Assembly (NCBI GenBank): GCA_958299035.1
Contig: CATQJL010000112.1
Span: 10,640,880-10,704,879 of the forward strand
Direction: 5' to 3'
DNA: 64,000 nt
Source of the DNA: Cylicocyclus nassatus
Taxonomy: Eukaryota > Nematoda > Chromadorea > Rhabditida > Strongylidae
Shown piece by piece: positions 43,644 to 58,600 of this stretch. Made by a program: the position numbers and the translations under genes. The notes under the pieces were generated by a model. That model worked only from the letters and a program-made list of their open reading frames with translations, was not told the origin of the DNA and searched no databases. Each line of letters opens with the position of its first letter. Positions within the stretch are counted from its first letter, which is position 1.

Positions 43644-46600
43644 TGGTTTGTAAGCAGCACGTAGGGCAACTCGATCGTGCAGGGAAACAGATTTTATACG
43701 CTTGGGGCAGTTCTTATAATTTTTAAACGTTCTTCAAGCGGCACTTAGGGCATGAACTGTCTTTTAGATATAGATAATATTGGTTTGTAAGCAGCACGTA
43801 GGGCAACTCGATCGGGCAGGGAAACAGATTTTTGTACGCTTGGGGCAGTTCCTATATTTTTTAAACGGTCTTCAAGCGGCACTTAGGGCATAAATTTTCA
43901 TTTTAAATAGTTACTATCGGTCTGTAAGCGGCACGTAGGGCAACTCGATCGGGCAGGGAAACAGATTTTTATACGCTTGGGGCAGTTCTTATAATTTTTA
44001 AACGTTCTTCAAGCGGCACTTAGGGCATAAACTTTCATTTTAAATAGTTACTAGCGGTCTGTAAGCGGCACGTAGGGCAATTCGATCGGGCAGGGAAACA
44101 GATTTTTATACGCTTGGGGCAGTTCTTATAATTTTTAAACGGTCTTCAAGCGGCACTTAGGGCATGAACTGTCTTCTAGATATAGATATTATTGGTTTGT
44201 AAGCAGCACGTAGGGCAACTCGATCGTGCAGGGAAACAGATTTTTATACGCTTGGGGCAGTTCTTATAATTTTTAAACGTTCTTCAAGCGGCACTTAGGG
44301 CATGAACTGTCTTCTAGATATAGATATTATTGGTTTGTAAGCAGCACGTAGGGCAACTCGATCGTGCACGGAAACAGATTTTATACGGGGCAGTTCTTAT
44401 AATTTTTGAACGGTCATCAAGCGGCACTTAGGGCATAAACTTTCATTTTAAATAGTTACTAGCGGTCTGTAAGCGGCACGTAGGGCAACTTGATCGGGCA
44501 GGGAAACAGATTTTTATACGCTTGGGGCAGTTCTTATAATTTTTGAACGGTCTTCAAGCGGCACTTAGGGCATAAACTTTCACTTTAAATAGTTAGCGAC
44601 TCGATCGTGCAGGGAAACAGATTTTCATACGCTTGGGGCAGTTCTTATAATTTTTAAACGTTCTTCAAGCGGCACTTAGGGCATAAACTTTCATTTTAAA
44701 TAGTTACTATCGGTCTGTAAGCGGTACGTAGGCCAACTCGATCGTGCAGGGAAACAGATTTTCATAAGCTTGGGGCATTCTTGTAATTTTTGAACGGTCT
44801 TCAAGCGGCACTTAGGGCATAAACTTTCATTTTAAATAGTTACTAGCGGTCTGTAAGCGGCACGTAGGGCAATTCGATCGGGCAGGGAAACAGATTTTTA
44901 TACGCTTGGGGCAGTTCTTATAATTTTTAAACGGTCTTCAAGCGGCACTTAGGGCATGAACTGTCTTCTAGATATAGATATCATTGGTTTGTAAGCGGCA
45001 CGTAGGGAAACTCGATCGTGCAGGGAAACAGATTTTTATACGCTTGGGGCAGTTCTTATAATTTTTAAACGTTCTTCAAGCGGCACTTAGGGCATGAACT
45101 GTCCTCTAGATATAGATATTATTGGTTTGTAAGCAGCACGTAGGGCAACTCGATCGTGCACGGAAACAGATTTTATACGGGGCAGTTCTTATAATTTTTG
45201 AACGGTCATCAAGCGGCACTTAGGGCATAAACTTTCATTTTAAATAGTTACTAGCGGTCTGTAAGCGGCACGTAGGGCAACTCGATCGGGCAGGGAAACA
45301 GATTTTTATACGCTTGGGGCAGTTCTTATAATTTTTGAACGGTCTTCAAGCGGCACTTAGGGCATAAACTTTCACTTTAAATAGTTAGCGACTCGATCGT
45401 GCAGGGAAACAGATTTTCATACGCTTGGGGCAGTTCTTATAATTTTTAAACGTTCTTCAAGCGGCACTTAGGGCATAAACTTTCATTTTAAATAGTTACT
45501 ATCGGTCTGTAAGCGGTACGTAGGCCAACTCGATCGTGCAGGGAAACAGATTTTCATAAGCTTGGGGCATTCTTGTAATTTTTAAACGGTCTTCAAGCGG
45601 CACTTAGGGCATGAACTGTCTTTTAGATATAGATAATATTGGTTTGTAAGCAGCACGTAGGGCAACTCGATCGGGCAGGGAAACAGATTTTTGTACGCTT
45701 GGGGCAGTTCCTATATTTTTTAAACGGTCTTCAAGCGGCACTTAGGGCATAAATTTTCATTTTAAATAGTTACTATCGGTCTGTAAGCGGCACGTAGGGC
45801 AACTCGATCGGGCAGGGAAACAGATTTTTATACGCTTGGGGCAGTTCTTATAATTTTTGAACGTTCTTCAAGCGGCACTTAGGGCATAAACTTTCATTTT
45901 AAATAGTTACTAGCGGTCTGTAAGCGGCACGTAGGGCAATTCGATCGGGCAGGGAAACAGATTTTTATACGCTTGGGGCAGTTCTTATAATTTTTAAACG
46001 GTCTTCAAGCGGCACTTAGGGCATGAACTTTCATTTTAAATAGTTACTAGCGGTCTGTAAGCGGCACGTAGGGCAATTCGATCGGGCAGGGAAACAGATT
46101 TTTATACGCTTGGGGCAGTTCTTATAATTTTTAAACGGTCTTCAAGCGGCACTTAGGGCATGAACTGTCTTCTAGATATAGATATTATTGGTTTGTAAGC
46201 AGCACGTAGGGCAACTCGATCGTGCAGGGAAACAGATTTTTATACGCTTGGGGCAGTTCTTATAATTTTTAAACGTTCTTCAAGCGGCACTTAGGGCATG
46301 AACTGTCTTCTAGATATAGATATTATTGGTTTGTAAGCAGCACGTAGGGCAACTCGATCGTGCACGGAAACAGATTTTATACGGGGCAGTTCTTATAATT
46401 TTTGAACGGTCATCAAGCGGCACTTAGGGCATAAACTTTCATTTTAAATAGTTACTAGCGGTCTGTAAGCGGCACGTAGGGCAACTTGATCGGGCAGGGA
46501 AACAGATTTTTATACGCTTGGGGCAGTTCTTATAATTTTTGAACGGTCTTCAAGCGGCACTTAGGGCATAAACTTTCACTTTAAATAGTTAGCGACTCGA

Positions 46601-49600
46601 TCGTGCAGGGAAACAGATTTTCATACGCTTGGGGCAGTTCTTATAATTTTTAAACGTTCTTCAAGCGGCACTTAGGGCATAAACTTTCATTTTAAATAGT
46701 TACTATCGGTCTGTAAGCGGTACGTAGGCCAACTCGATCGTGCAGGGAAACAGATTTTTGTACGCTTGGGGCAGTTCCTATATTTTTTAAACGGTCTTCA
46801 AGCGGCACTTAGGGCATAAACTTTCATTTTAAATAGTTACTAGCGGTCTGTAAGCGGCACGTAGGGCAACTCGATCGTGCAGGGAAACAGATTTTATACG
46901 CTTGGGGCAGTTCTTATAATTTTTAAACGTTCTTCAAGCGGCACTTAGGGCATGAACTGTCTTTTAGATATAGATAATATTGGTTTGTAAGCAGCACGTA
47001 GGGCAACTCGATCGGGCAGGGAAACAGATTTTTGTACGCTTGGGGCAGTTCCTATATTTTTTAAACGGTCTTCAAGCGGCACTTAGGGCATAAATTTTCA
47101 TTTTAAATAGTTACTATCGGTCTGTAAGCGGCACGTAGGGCAACTCGATCGGGCAGGGAAACAGATTTTTATACGCTTGGGGCAGTTCTTATAATTTTTA
47201 AACGTTCTTCAAGCGGCACTTAGGGCATAAACTTTCATTTTAAATAGTTACTAGCGGTCTGTAAGCGGCACGTAGGGCAATTCGATCGGGCAGGGAAACA
47301 GATTTTTATACGCTTGGGGCAGTTCTTATAATTTTTAAACGGTCTTCAAGCGGCACTTAGGGCATGAACTGTCTTCTAGATATAGATATTATTGGTTTGT
47401 AAGCAGCACGTAGGGCAACTCGATCGTGCAGGGAAACAGATTTTTATACGCTTGGGGCAGTTCTTATAATTTTTAAACGTTCTTCAAGCGGCACTTAGGG
47501 CATGAACTGTCTTCTAGATATAGATATTATTGGTTTGTAAGCAGCACGTAGGGCAACTCGATCGTGCACGGAAACAGATTTTATACGGGGCAGTTCTTAT
47601 AATTTTTGAACGGTCATCAAGCGGCACTTAGGGCATAAACTTTCATTTTAAATAGTTACTAGCGGTCTGTAAGCGGCACGTAGGGCAACTTGATCGGGCA
47701 GGGAAACAGATTTTTATACGCTTGGGGCAGTTCTTATAATTTTTGAACGGTCTTCAAGCGGCACTTAGGGCATAAACTTTCACTTTAAATAGTTAGCGAC
47801 TCGATCGTGCAGGGAAACAGATTTTCATACGCTTGGGGCAGTTCTTATAATTTTTAAACGTTCTTCAAGCGGCACTTAGGGCATAAACTTTCATTTTAAA
47901 TAGTTACTATCGGTCTGTAAGCGGTACGTAGGCCAACTCGATCGTGCAGGGAAACAGATTTTCATAAGCTTGGGGCATTCTTGTAATTTTTGAACGGTCT
48001 TCAAGCGGCACTTAGGGCATAAACTTTCATTTTAAATAGTTACTAGCGGTCTGTAAGCGGCACGTAGGGCAATTCGATCGGGCAGGGAAACAGATTTTTA
48101 TACGCTTGGGGCAGTTCTTATAATTTTTAAACGGTCTTCAAGCGGCACTTAGGGCATGAACTGTCTTCTAGATATAGATATCATTGGTTTGTAAGCGGCA
48201 CGTAGGGAAACTCGATCGTGCAGGGAAACAGATTTTTATACGCTTGGGGCAGTTCTTATAATTTTTAAACGTTCTTCAAGCGGCACTTAGGGCATGAACT
48301 GTCCTCTAGATATAGATATTATTGGTTTGTAAGCAGCACGTAGGGCAACTCGATCGTGCACGGAAACAGATTTTATACGGGGCAGTTCTTATAATTTTTG
48401 AACGGTCATCAAGCGGCACTTAGGGCATAAACTTTCATTTTAAATAGTTACTAGCGGTCTGTAAGCGGCACGTAGGGCAACTCGATCGGGCAGGGAAACA
48501 GATTTTTATACGCTTGGGGCAGTTCTTATAATTTTTGAACGGTCTTCAAGCGGCACTTAGGGCATAAACTTTCACTTTAAATAGTTAGCGACTCGATCGT
48601 GCAGGGAAACAGATTTTCATACGCTTGGGGCAGTTCTTATAATTTTTAAACGTTCTTCAAGCGGCACTTAGGGCATAAACTTTCATTTTAAATAGTTACT
48701 ATCGGTCTGTAAGCGGTACGTAGGCCAACTCGATCGTGCAGGGAAACAGATTTTCATAAGCTTGGGGCATTCTTGTAATTTTTAAACGGTCTTCAAGCGG
48801 CACTTAGGGCATGAACTTTCATTTTAAATAGTTACTATCGGTCTGTAAGCGGTACGTAGGCCAACTCGATCGTGTAGGGAAACAGATTTTTATACGCTTG
48901 GGGCAGTTCTTATAATTTTTAAACGTTCTTCAAGCGGCACTTAGGGCATGAACTGTCTTCTAGATACAGATAATATTGGTTTGTAAGCAGCACGTAGGGC
49001 AACTCGATCGGGCAGGTAAACAGATTTCTATACGCTTGGGGCAGTTCTTATAACTTTTAAACGGTCTTCAAGCGGCACTTAGGGCATGAACTGTCTTCTA
49101 GATATAGATATTATTGGTTTGTAAGCGGCATGTAGGGCAACTCGATCGTGCAGGGAAACAGATTTCTATACGCTTGGGGCAGTTCTTATAACTTTTAAAC
49201 GGTCTTCAAGCGGCACTTAGGGCATAAACTTTCATTTTAAATTGTTACTATCGGTCTGTAAGCGGCACGTAGGGCAATAGGGCAACTCGATCGTGCAGGG
49301 AAACAGATTTTCATACGCTTGGGGCAGTTCTTATAATTTTTAAACGTTCTTTAAGCGGCACTTAGGGCATGATCTGTCTTCTAGATATAGATATTATTGG
49401 TTTGTAAGCGGCACGTAGGGCAACTCGATCGTGCAGGGAAACAGATTTCTATACGCTTGGGACAGTTCTTATAACTTTCAAACGGTCTTCAAGCGGCACT
49501 TAGGGCATGAACTGTCTTCTAGATATAGATATTATTGGTTTGTAAGCGGCACGTAGGGCAACTCGATCGTGCAGGGAAACATATTTTTATACGCTTGGGG

Positions 49601-52600
49601 CAGTTCTTATATTTTTTAAACGTTCTTCAAGCGGCACTTAGGGCATAAACTTTCATTTTAAATAGTTACTATCGGTCTGTAAGCGGTACGTAGGCCAACT
49701 CGATCGTGTAGGGAAACAGATTTTTATACGCTTGGGGCAGTTCTTATAATTTTTAAACGTTCTTCAAGCGGCACTTAGGGCATAAACTTTCATTTTAAAT
49801 AGTTACTATCGGTCTGTAAGCGGTACGTAGGCCAACTCGATCGTGTAGGGAAACAGATTTTTATACGCTTGGGGCAGTTCTTATAATTTTTAAACGTTCT
49901 TCAAGCGGCACTTAGGACATGAACTGTCTTCTAGATATAGATATTATTGGTTTGTAAGCGGCACGTAGGGCAACTCGATCGTGCAGGGAAACAGATTTCT
50001 ATACGCTTGAGACAGTTCTTATAACTTTCAAACGGTCTTCAAGCGGCACTTAGGGCATGAACTGTCTTCTAGATATAGATATTATTGGTTTGTAAGCGGC
50101 ACGTAGGGCAACTCGATCGTGCAGGGAAACATATTTTTATACGCTTGGGGCAGTTCTTATAATTTTTAAACGTTCTTCAAGCGGCACTTAGGGCATGAAC
50201 TGTCTTCTAGATACAGATAATATTGGTTTGTAAGCAGCACGTAGGGCAACTCGATCGGGCAGGTAAACAGATTTCTATACGCTTGGGGCAGTTCTTATAA
50301 CTTTTAAACGGTCTTCAAGCGGCACTTAGGGCATGAACTGTCTTCTAGATATAGATATTATTGGTTTGTAAGCGGCATGTAGGGCAACTCGATCGTGCAG
50401 GGAAACAGATTTCTATACGCTTGGGGCAGTTCTTATAACTTTTAAACGGTCTTCAAGCGGCACTTAGGGCATAAACTTTCATTTTAAATTGTTACTATCG
50501 GTCTGTAAGCGGCACGTAGGGCAATAGGGCAACTCGATCGTGCAGGGAAACAGATTTTCATACGCTTGGGGCAGTTCTTATAATTTTTAAACGTTCTTTA
50601 AGCGGCACTTAGGGCATGATCTGTCTTCTAGATATAGATATTATTGGTTTGTAAGCGGCACGTAGGGCAACTCGATCGTGCAGGGAAACAGATTTCTATA
50701 CGCTTGGGACAGTTCTTATAACTTTCAAACGGTCTTCAAGCGGCACTTAGGGCATGAACTGTCTTCTAGATATAGATATTATTGGTTTGTAAGCGGCACG
50801 TAGGGCAACTCGATCGTGCAGGGAAACATATTTTTATACGCTTGGGGCAGTTCTTATATTTTTTAAACGTTCTTCAAGCGGCACTTAGGGCATAAACTTT
50901 CATTTTAAATAGTTACTATCGGTCTGTAAGCGGTACGTAGGCCAACTCGATCGTGTAGGGAAACAGATTTTTATACGCTTGGGGCAGTTCTTATAATTTT
51001 TAAACGTTCTTCAAGCGGCACTTAGGGCATAAACTTTCATTTTAAATAGTTACTATCGGTCTGTAAGCGGTACGTAGGCCAACTCGATCGTGTAGGGAAA
51101 CAGATTTTTATACGCTTGGGGCAGTTCTTATAATTTTTAAACGTTCTTCAAGCGGCACTTAGGACATGAACTGTCTTCTAGATATAGATATTATTGGTTT
51201 GTAAGCGGCACGTAGGGCAACTCGATCGTGCAGGGAAACAGATTTCTATACGCTTGGGACAGTTCTTATAACTTTCAAACGGTCTTCAAGCGGCACTTAG
51301 GGCATGAACTGTCTTCTAGATATAGATATTATTGGTTTGTAAGCGGCACGTAGGGCAACTCGATCGTGCAGGGAAACATATTTTTATACGCTTGGGGCAG
51401 TTCTTATAATTTTTAAACGTTCTTCAAGCGGCACTTAGGGCATAAACTTTCATTTTAAATAGTTACTAGCGGTCTGTAAGCGGCACGTAGGGCAACTCGA
51501 TCGGGCAGGGAAACAGATTTTTATACGCTTGGGGCAGTTCTTATAATTTTTAATCGTTCTTCAAGCGGCACTTAGGGCATAAACTTTCATTTTAAATAGT
51601 TACTATCGGTCTGTAAGCGGTACGTAGGCCAACTCGATCGTGTAGGGAAACATATTTTTATACGCTTGGGGCAGTTCTTATAATTTTTAAACGTTCTTCA
51701 AGCGGCATTTAGGGCATAAACTTTCATTTTGAATAGTTACTATCGGTCTGTAAGCGGTACGTAGGCCAACTCGATCGTGTAGGGAAACAGATTTTTATAC
51801 GCTTGGGGCAGTTCTTATAATTTTTGAACGGTCTTCAAGCGGCACTTAGGGCATGAACTGTCTTCTAGATATAGATATCATTGGTTTGTAAGCGGCACGT
51901 AGGGAAACTCGATCGTGCAGGGAAACAGATTTTTATACGCTTGGGGCAGTTCTTATAATTTTTAAACGTTCTTCAAGCGGCACTTAGGGCATGAACTGTC
52001 CTCTAGATATAGATATTATTGGTTTGTAAGCAGCACGTAGGGCAACTCGATCGTGCACGGAAACAGATTTTATACGGGGCAGTTCTTATAATTTTTGCAC
52101 GGTCATCAAGCGGCACTTAGGGCATAAATTTTCATTTTAAATAGTTACTAGCGGTCTGTAAGCGGCACGTAGGGCAACTCGATCGGGCAGGGAAACAGAT
52201 TTTTATACGCTTGGGGCAGTTCTTATAATTTTTGAACGGTCTTCAAGCGGCACTTAGGGCATAAACTTTCACTTTGAATAGTTAGCGACTCGATCGTGCA
52301 GGGAAACAGATTTCTATACGCTTGGGGCAGTTCTTATAACTTTTAAACGGTCTTCAAGCGGCACTTAGGGCATAAACTTTCATTTTAAATTGTTACTATC
52401 GGTCTGTAAGCGGCACGTAGGGCAATAGGGCAACTCGATCGTGCAGGGAAACATTTTATACGCTTGGGGCAGTTCTTATAACTTTCAAACGGTCTTCAAG
52501 CGGCACTTAGGGCATAAACTTTCATTTTAAATAGTTACTATCGGTCTGTAAGCGGTACGTAGGCCAACTCGATCGTGCAGGGAAACAGATTTTCATACGC

Positions 52601-55600
52601 TTGGGGCAGTTCTTATAATTTTTAAACGTTCTTCAAGCGGCACTTAGGGCATGATCTGTCTTCTAGATATAGATATTATTGGTTTGTAAGCGGCACGTAG
52701 GGCAACTCGATCGTGCAGGGAAACAGATTTCTATACGCTTGGGACAGTTCTTATAACTTTCAAACGGTCTTCAAGCGGCACTTAGGGCATAAACTTTCAT
52801 TTTAAATAGTTACTATCGGTCTGTAAGCGGTACGTAGGCCAACTCGATCGTGCAGGGAAACAGATTTTTATACGCTTGGGGCAGTTCTTATAATTTTTAA
52901 ACGGTCTTCAAGCGGCACTTAGGGCATGAACTGTCTTCTAGATATAGATATCATTGGTTTGTAAGCGGCACGTAGGGAAACTCGATCGTGCAGGGAAACA
53001 GATTTTTATACGCTTGGGGCAGTTCTTATAATTTTTAAACGTTCTTCAAGCGGCACTTAGGGCATGAACTGTCCTCTAGATATAGATATTATTGGTTTGT
53101 AAGCAGCACGTAGGGCAACTCGATCGTGCACGGAAACAGATTTTATACGGGGCAGTTCTTATAATTTTTGAACGGTCATCAAGCGGCACTTAGGGCATAA
53201 ACTTTCATTTTAAATAGTTACTAGCGGTCTGTAAGCGGCACGTAGGGCAACTCGATCGGGCAGGGAAACAGATTTTTATACGCTTGGGGCAGTTCTTATA
53301 ATTTTTGAACGGTCTTCAAGCGGCACTTAGGGCATAAACTTTTACTTTAAATAGTTAGCGACTCGATCGTGCAGGGAAACAGATTTTCATACGCTTGGGG
53401 CAGTTCTTATAATTTTTAAACGTTCTTCAAGCGGCACTTAGGGCATAAACTTTCATTTTAAATAGTTACTATCGGTCTGTAAGCGGTACGTAGGCCAACT
53501 CGATCGTGCAGGGAAACAGATTTTCATAAGCTTGGGGCATTCTTGTAATTTTTAAACGGTCTTCAAGCGGCACTTAGGGCATGAACTTTCATTTTAAATA
53601 GTTACTATCGGTCTGTAAGCGGTACGTAGGCCAACTCGATCGTGTAGGGAAACAGATTTTTATACGCTTGGGGCAGTTCTTATAATTTTTAAACGTTCTT
53701 CAAGCGGCACTTAGGGCATGAACTGTCTTCTAGATACAGATAATATTGGTTTGTAAGCAGCACGTAGGGCAACTCGATCGGGCAGGTAAACAGATTTCTA
53801 TACGCTTGGGGCAGTTCTTATAACTTTTAAACGGTCTTCAAGCGGCACTTAGGGCACAAACTTTCATTTTAAATTGTTACTATCGGTCTGTAAGCGGCAC
53901 GTAGGGCAATAGGGCAACTCGATCGTGCAGGGAAACAGATTTTATACGCTTGGGGCCGTTCTTATAACTTTCAAACGGTCTTCAAGCGGCACTTAGGGCA
54001 TAAACTTTCATTTTAAATAGTTACTATCGGTCTGTAAGCGGTACGTAGGCCAACTCGATCGTGCAGGGAAACAGATTTTCATACGCTTGGGGCAGTTCTT
54101 ATAATTTTTAAACGTTCTTTAAGCGGCACTTAGGGCATGATCTGTCTTCTAGATATAGATATTATTGGTTTGTAAGCGGCACGTAGGGCAACTCGATCGT
54201 GCAGGGAAACAGATTTTTATACGCTTGAGGCAGTTCTTATAATTTTTAAACGTTCTTCAAGCGGCACTTAGGGCATAAACTTTCATTTTAAATAGTTACT
54301 ATCGGTCTGTAAGCGGTACGTAGGCCAACTCGATCGTGTAGGGAAACATATTTTTATACGCTTGGGGCAGTTCTTATAATTTTTAAACGTTCTTCAAGCG
54401 GCACTTAGGGCATAAACTTTCATTTTAAATAGTTACTATCGGTCTGTAAGCGGTACGTAGGCCAACTCGATCGTGCAGGGAAACAGATTTTCATACGCTT
54501 GGGGCAGTTCTTATAATTTTTAAACGTTCTTCAAGCGGCACTTAGGACATGAACTGTCTTCTAGATATAGATATTATTGGTTTGTAAGCGGCACGTAGGG
54601 CAACTCGATCGTGCAGGGAAACAGATATACGCTTGGGACAGTTCTTATAACTTTCAAACGGTCTTCAAGCGGCACTTAGGGCATGAACTGTCTTCTAGAT
54701 ATAGATATTATTGGTTTGTAAGCGGCACGTAGGGCAACTCGATCGTGCAGGGAAACATATTTTTATACGCTTGGGGCAGTTCTTATAATTTTTAAACGTT
54801 CTTCAAGCGGCACTTAGGGCATAAACTTTCATTTTAAATAGTTACTATCGGTCTGTAAGCGGTACGTAGGCCAACTCGATCGTGTAGGGAAACAGATTTT
54901 TATACGCTTGGGGCAGTTCTTATAATTTTTAAACGTTCTTCAAGCGGCACTTAGGGCATGAACTGTCTTCTAGATATAGATATTATTGGTTTGTAAGCGG
55001 CACGTAGGGCAACTCGATCGTGCAGGGAAACAGATTTCTATACGCTTGGGACAGTTCTTATAACTTTCAAACGGTCTTCAAGCGGCACATAGGGCATAAA
55101 TTTTCATTTTAAATAGTTACTAGCGGTCTGTAAGCGGCACTTAGGGCATAAACTTTCATTTTAAATAGTTACTATCGGTCTGTAAGCGGTACGTAGGCCA
55201 ACTCGATCGTGCAGGGAAACAGATTTTCATACGCTTGGGGCAGTTCTTATAATTTTTAAACGTTCTTCAAGCGGCACTTAGGGCATGATCTGTCTTCTAG
55301 ATATAGATATTATTGGTTTGTAAGCGGCACGTAGGGCAACTCGATCGTGCAGGGAAACAGATTTCTATACGCTTGGGACAGTTCTTATAACTTTCAAACG
55401 GTCTTCAAGCGGCACTTAGGGCATAAACTTTCATTTTAAATAGTTACTATCGGTCTGTAAGCGGTACGTAGGCCAACTCGATCGTGCAGGGAAACAGATT
55501 TTTATACGCTTGGGGCAGTTCTTATAATTTTTAATCGTTCTTCAAGCGGCACATAGGGCATAAATTTTCATTTTAAATAGTTACTAGCGGTCTGTAAGCG

Positions 55601-58600
55601 GCACGTAGGGCAACTCGATCGGGCAGGGAAACAGATTTTTATACGCTTGGGGCAGTTCTTATAATTTTTAATCGTTCTTCAAGCGGCACTTAGGGCATAA
55701 ACTGTCTTCTAGATATAGATATTATTGGTTTGTAAGCGGCACGTAGGGCAACTCGATCGGGCAGGGAAACAGATTTTTATACGCTTGGGGCAGTTCTTAT
55801 AATTTTTGAACGGTCTTCAAGCGGCACTTAGGGCATAAACTTTCACTTTAAATAGTTAGCGACTCGATCGTGCAGGGAAAAAGATTTCTATACGCTTGGG
55901 GCAGTTCTTATAACTTTTAAACGGTCTTCAAGCGGCACTTAGGGCATAAACTTTCATTTTAAATTGTTACTATCGGTCTGTAAGCGGCACGTAGGGCAAT
56001 AGGGCAACTCGATCGTGCAGGGAAACATTTTATACGCTTGGGGCAGTTCTTATAACTTTCAAACGGTCTTCAAGCGGCACTTAGGGCATAAACTTTCATT
56101 TTAAATAGTTACTATCGGTCTGTAAGCGGTACGTAGGCCAACTCGATCGTGCAGGGAAACAGATTTTCATACGCTTGGGGCAGTTCTTATAATTTTTAAA
56201 CGTTCTTCAAGCGGCACTTAGGGCATGATCTGTCTTCTAGATATAGATATTATTGGTTTGTAAGCGGCACGTAGGGCAACTCGATCGTGCAGGGAAACAG
56301 ATTTCTATACGCTTGGGACAGTTCTTATAACTTTCAAACGGTCTTCAAGCGGCACTTAGGGCATAAACTTTCATTTTAAATAGTTACTATCGGTCTGTAA
56401 GCGGTACGTAGGCCAACTCGATCGTGCAGGGAAACAGATTTTTATACGCTTGGGGCAGTTCTTATAATTTTTAATCGTTCTTCAAGCGGCACTTAGGGCA
56501 TAAACTTTCATTTTAAATAGTTACTATCGGTCTGTAAGCGGTACGTAGGCCAACTCGATCGTGTAGGGAAACATATTTTTATACGCTTGGGGCAGTTCTT
56601 ATGATTTTTAAACGTTCTTCAAGCGGCACTTAGGACATGAACTGTCTTCTAGATATAGATATTATTGGTCTGTAAGCGGCACGTAGGGCAACTCGATCGT
56701 GCAGGGAAACAGATTTCTATACGCTTGGGACAGTTCTTATAACTTTCAAACGGTCTTCAAGCGGCACTTAGGGCATGAACTGTCTTCTAGATATAGATAT
56801 TATTGGTTTGTAAGCGGCACGTAGGGCAACTCGATCGTGCAGGGAAACATATTTTTTTACGCTTGCGGCAGTTCTTATAATTTTTAAACGTTCTTCAAGC
56901 GGCACTTAGGGCATAAACTTTCATTTTAAATAGTTACTATCGGTCTGTAAGCGGTACGTAGGCCAACTCGATCGTGTAGGGAAACAGATTTTTATACGCT
57001 TGGGGCAGTTCTTATAATTTTTAAACGTTCTTCAAGCGGCACTTAGGGCATGAACTGTCTTCTAGATATAGATATTATTGGTTTGTAAGCGGCACGTAGG
57101 GCAACTCGATCGTGCAGGGAAACAGATTTCTATACGCTTGGGACAGTTCTTATAACTTTCAAACGGTCTTCAAGCGGCACTTAGGGCATAAATTTTCATT
57201 TTAAATAGTTACTAGCGGTCTGTAAGCGGCACGTAGGGCAACTCGATCGGGCAGGGAAACAGATTTTTATACGCTTGGGGCAGTTCTTATAATTTTTAAT
57301 CGTTCTTCAAGCGGCACTTAGGGCATAAACTTTCATTTTAATTAGTTACTATCGGTCTGTAAGCGGTACGTAGGCCAACTCGATCGTGTAGGGAAACATA
57401 TTTTTATACGCTTGGGGCAGTTCTTATAATTTTTAAACGGTCTTCAAGCGGCACTTAGGGCATGAACTGTCTTCTAGATATAGATATCATTGGTTTGTAA
57501 GCGGCACGTAGGGAAACTCGATCGTGCAGGGAAACAGATTTTTATAAGCTTGGGGCAGTTCTTATAATTTTTAAACGTTCTTCAAGCGGCACTTAGGGCA
57601 TGAACTGTCCTCTAGATGTAGATATTATTGGTTTGTAAGCAGCACGTAGGGCAACTCGATCGTGCACGGAAACAGATTTTATACGGGGCAGTTCTTATAA
57701 TTTTTGAACGGTCATCAAGCGGCACTTAGGGCATAAACTTTCATTTTAAATAGTTACTAGCGGTCTGTAAGCGGCACGTAGGGCAACTCGATCGGGCAGG
57801 GAAACAGATTTTTATACGCTTGGGGCAGTTCTTATAATTTTTAATCGTTCTTCAAGCGGCACTTAGGGCATAAACTTTCATTTTAAATAGTTACTATCGG
57901 TCTGTAAGCGGTACGTAGGCCAACTCGATCGTGTAGGGAAACATATTTTTATACGCTTGGGGCAGTTCTTATAATTTTTAAACGTTCTTCAAGCGGCATT
58001 TAGGGCATAAACTTTCATTTTGAATAGTTACTATCGGTCTGTAAGCGGTACGTAGGCCAACTCGATCGTGTAGGGAAACAGATTTTTATACGCTTGGGGC
58101 AGTTCTTATAATTTTTGAACGGTCTTCAAGCGGCACTTAGGGCATAAACTTTCACTTTAAATAGTTACTAGCGGTCTGTAAGCGGCACGTAGGGCAACTC
58201 GATCGGGCAGGGAAACAGATTTTTATACGCTTGGGGCAGTTCTTATAATTTTTAAACGGTCTTCAAGCGGCACTTAGGGCATGAACTGTCTTCTAGATAT
58301 AGATATCATTGGTTTGTAAGCGGCACGTAGGGAAACTCGATCGTGCAGGGAAACAGATTTTTATACGCTTGGGGCAGTTCTTATAATTTTTAAACGTTCT
58401 TCAAGCGGCACTTAGGGCATGAACTGTCCTCTAGATATAGATATTATTGGTTTGTAAGCAGCACGTAGGGCAACTCGATCGTGCACGGAAACAGATTTTA
58501 TACGGGGCAGTTCTTATAATTTTTGAACGGTCATCAAGCGGCACTTAGGGCATAAATTTTCATTTTAAATAGTTACTAGCGGTCTGTAAGCGGCACGTAG

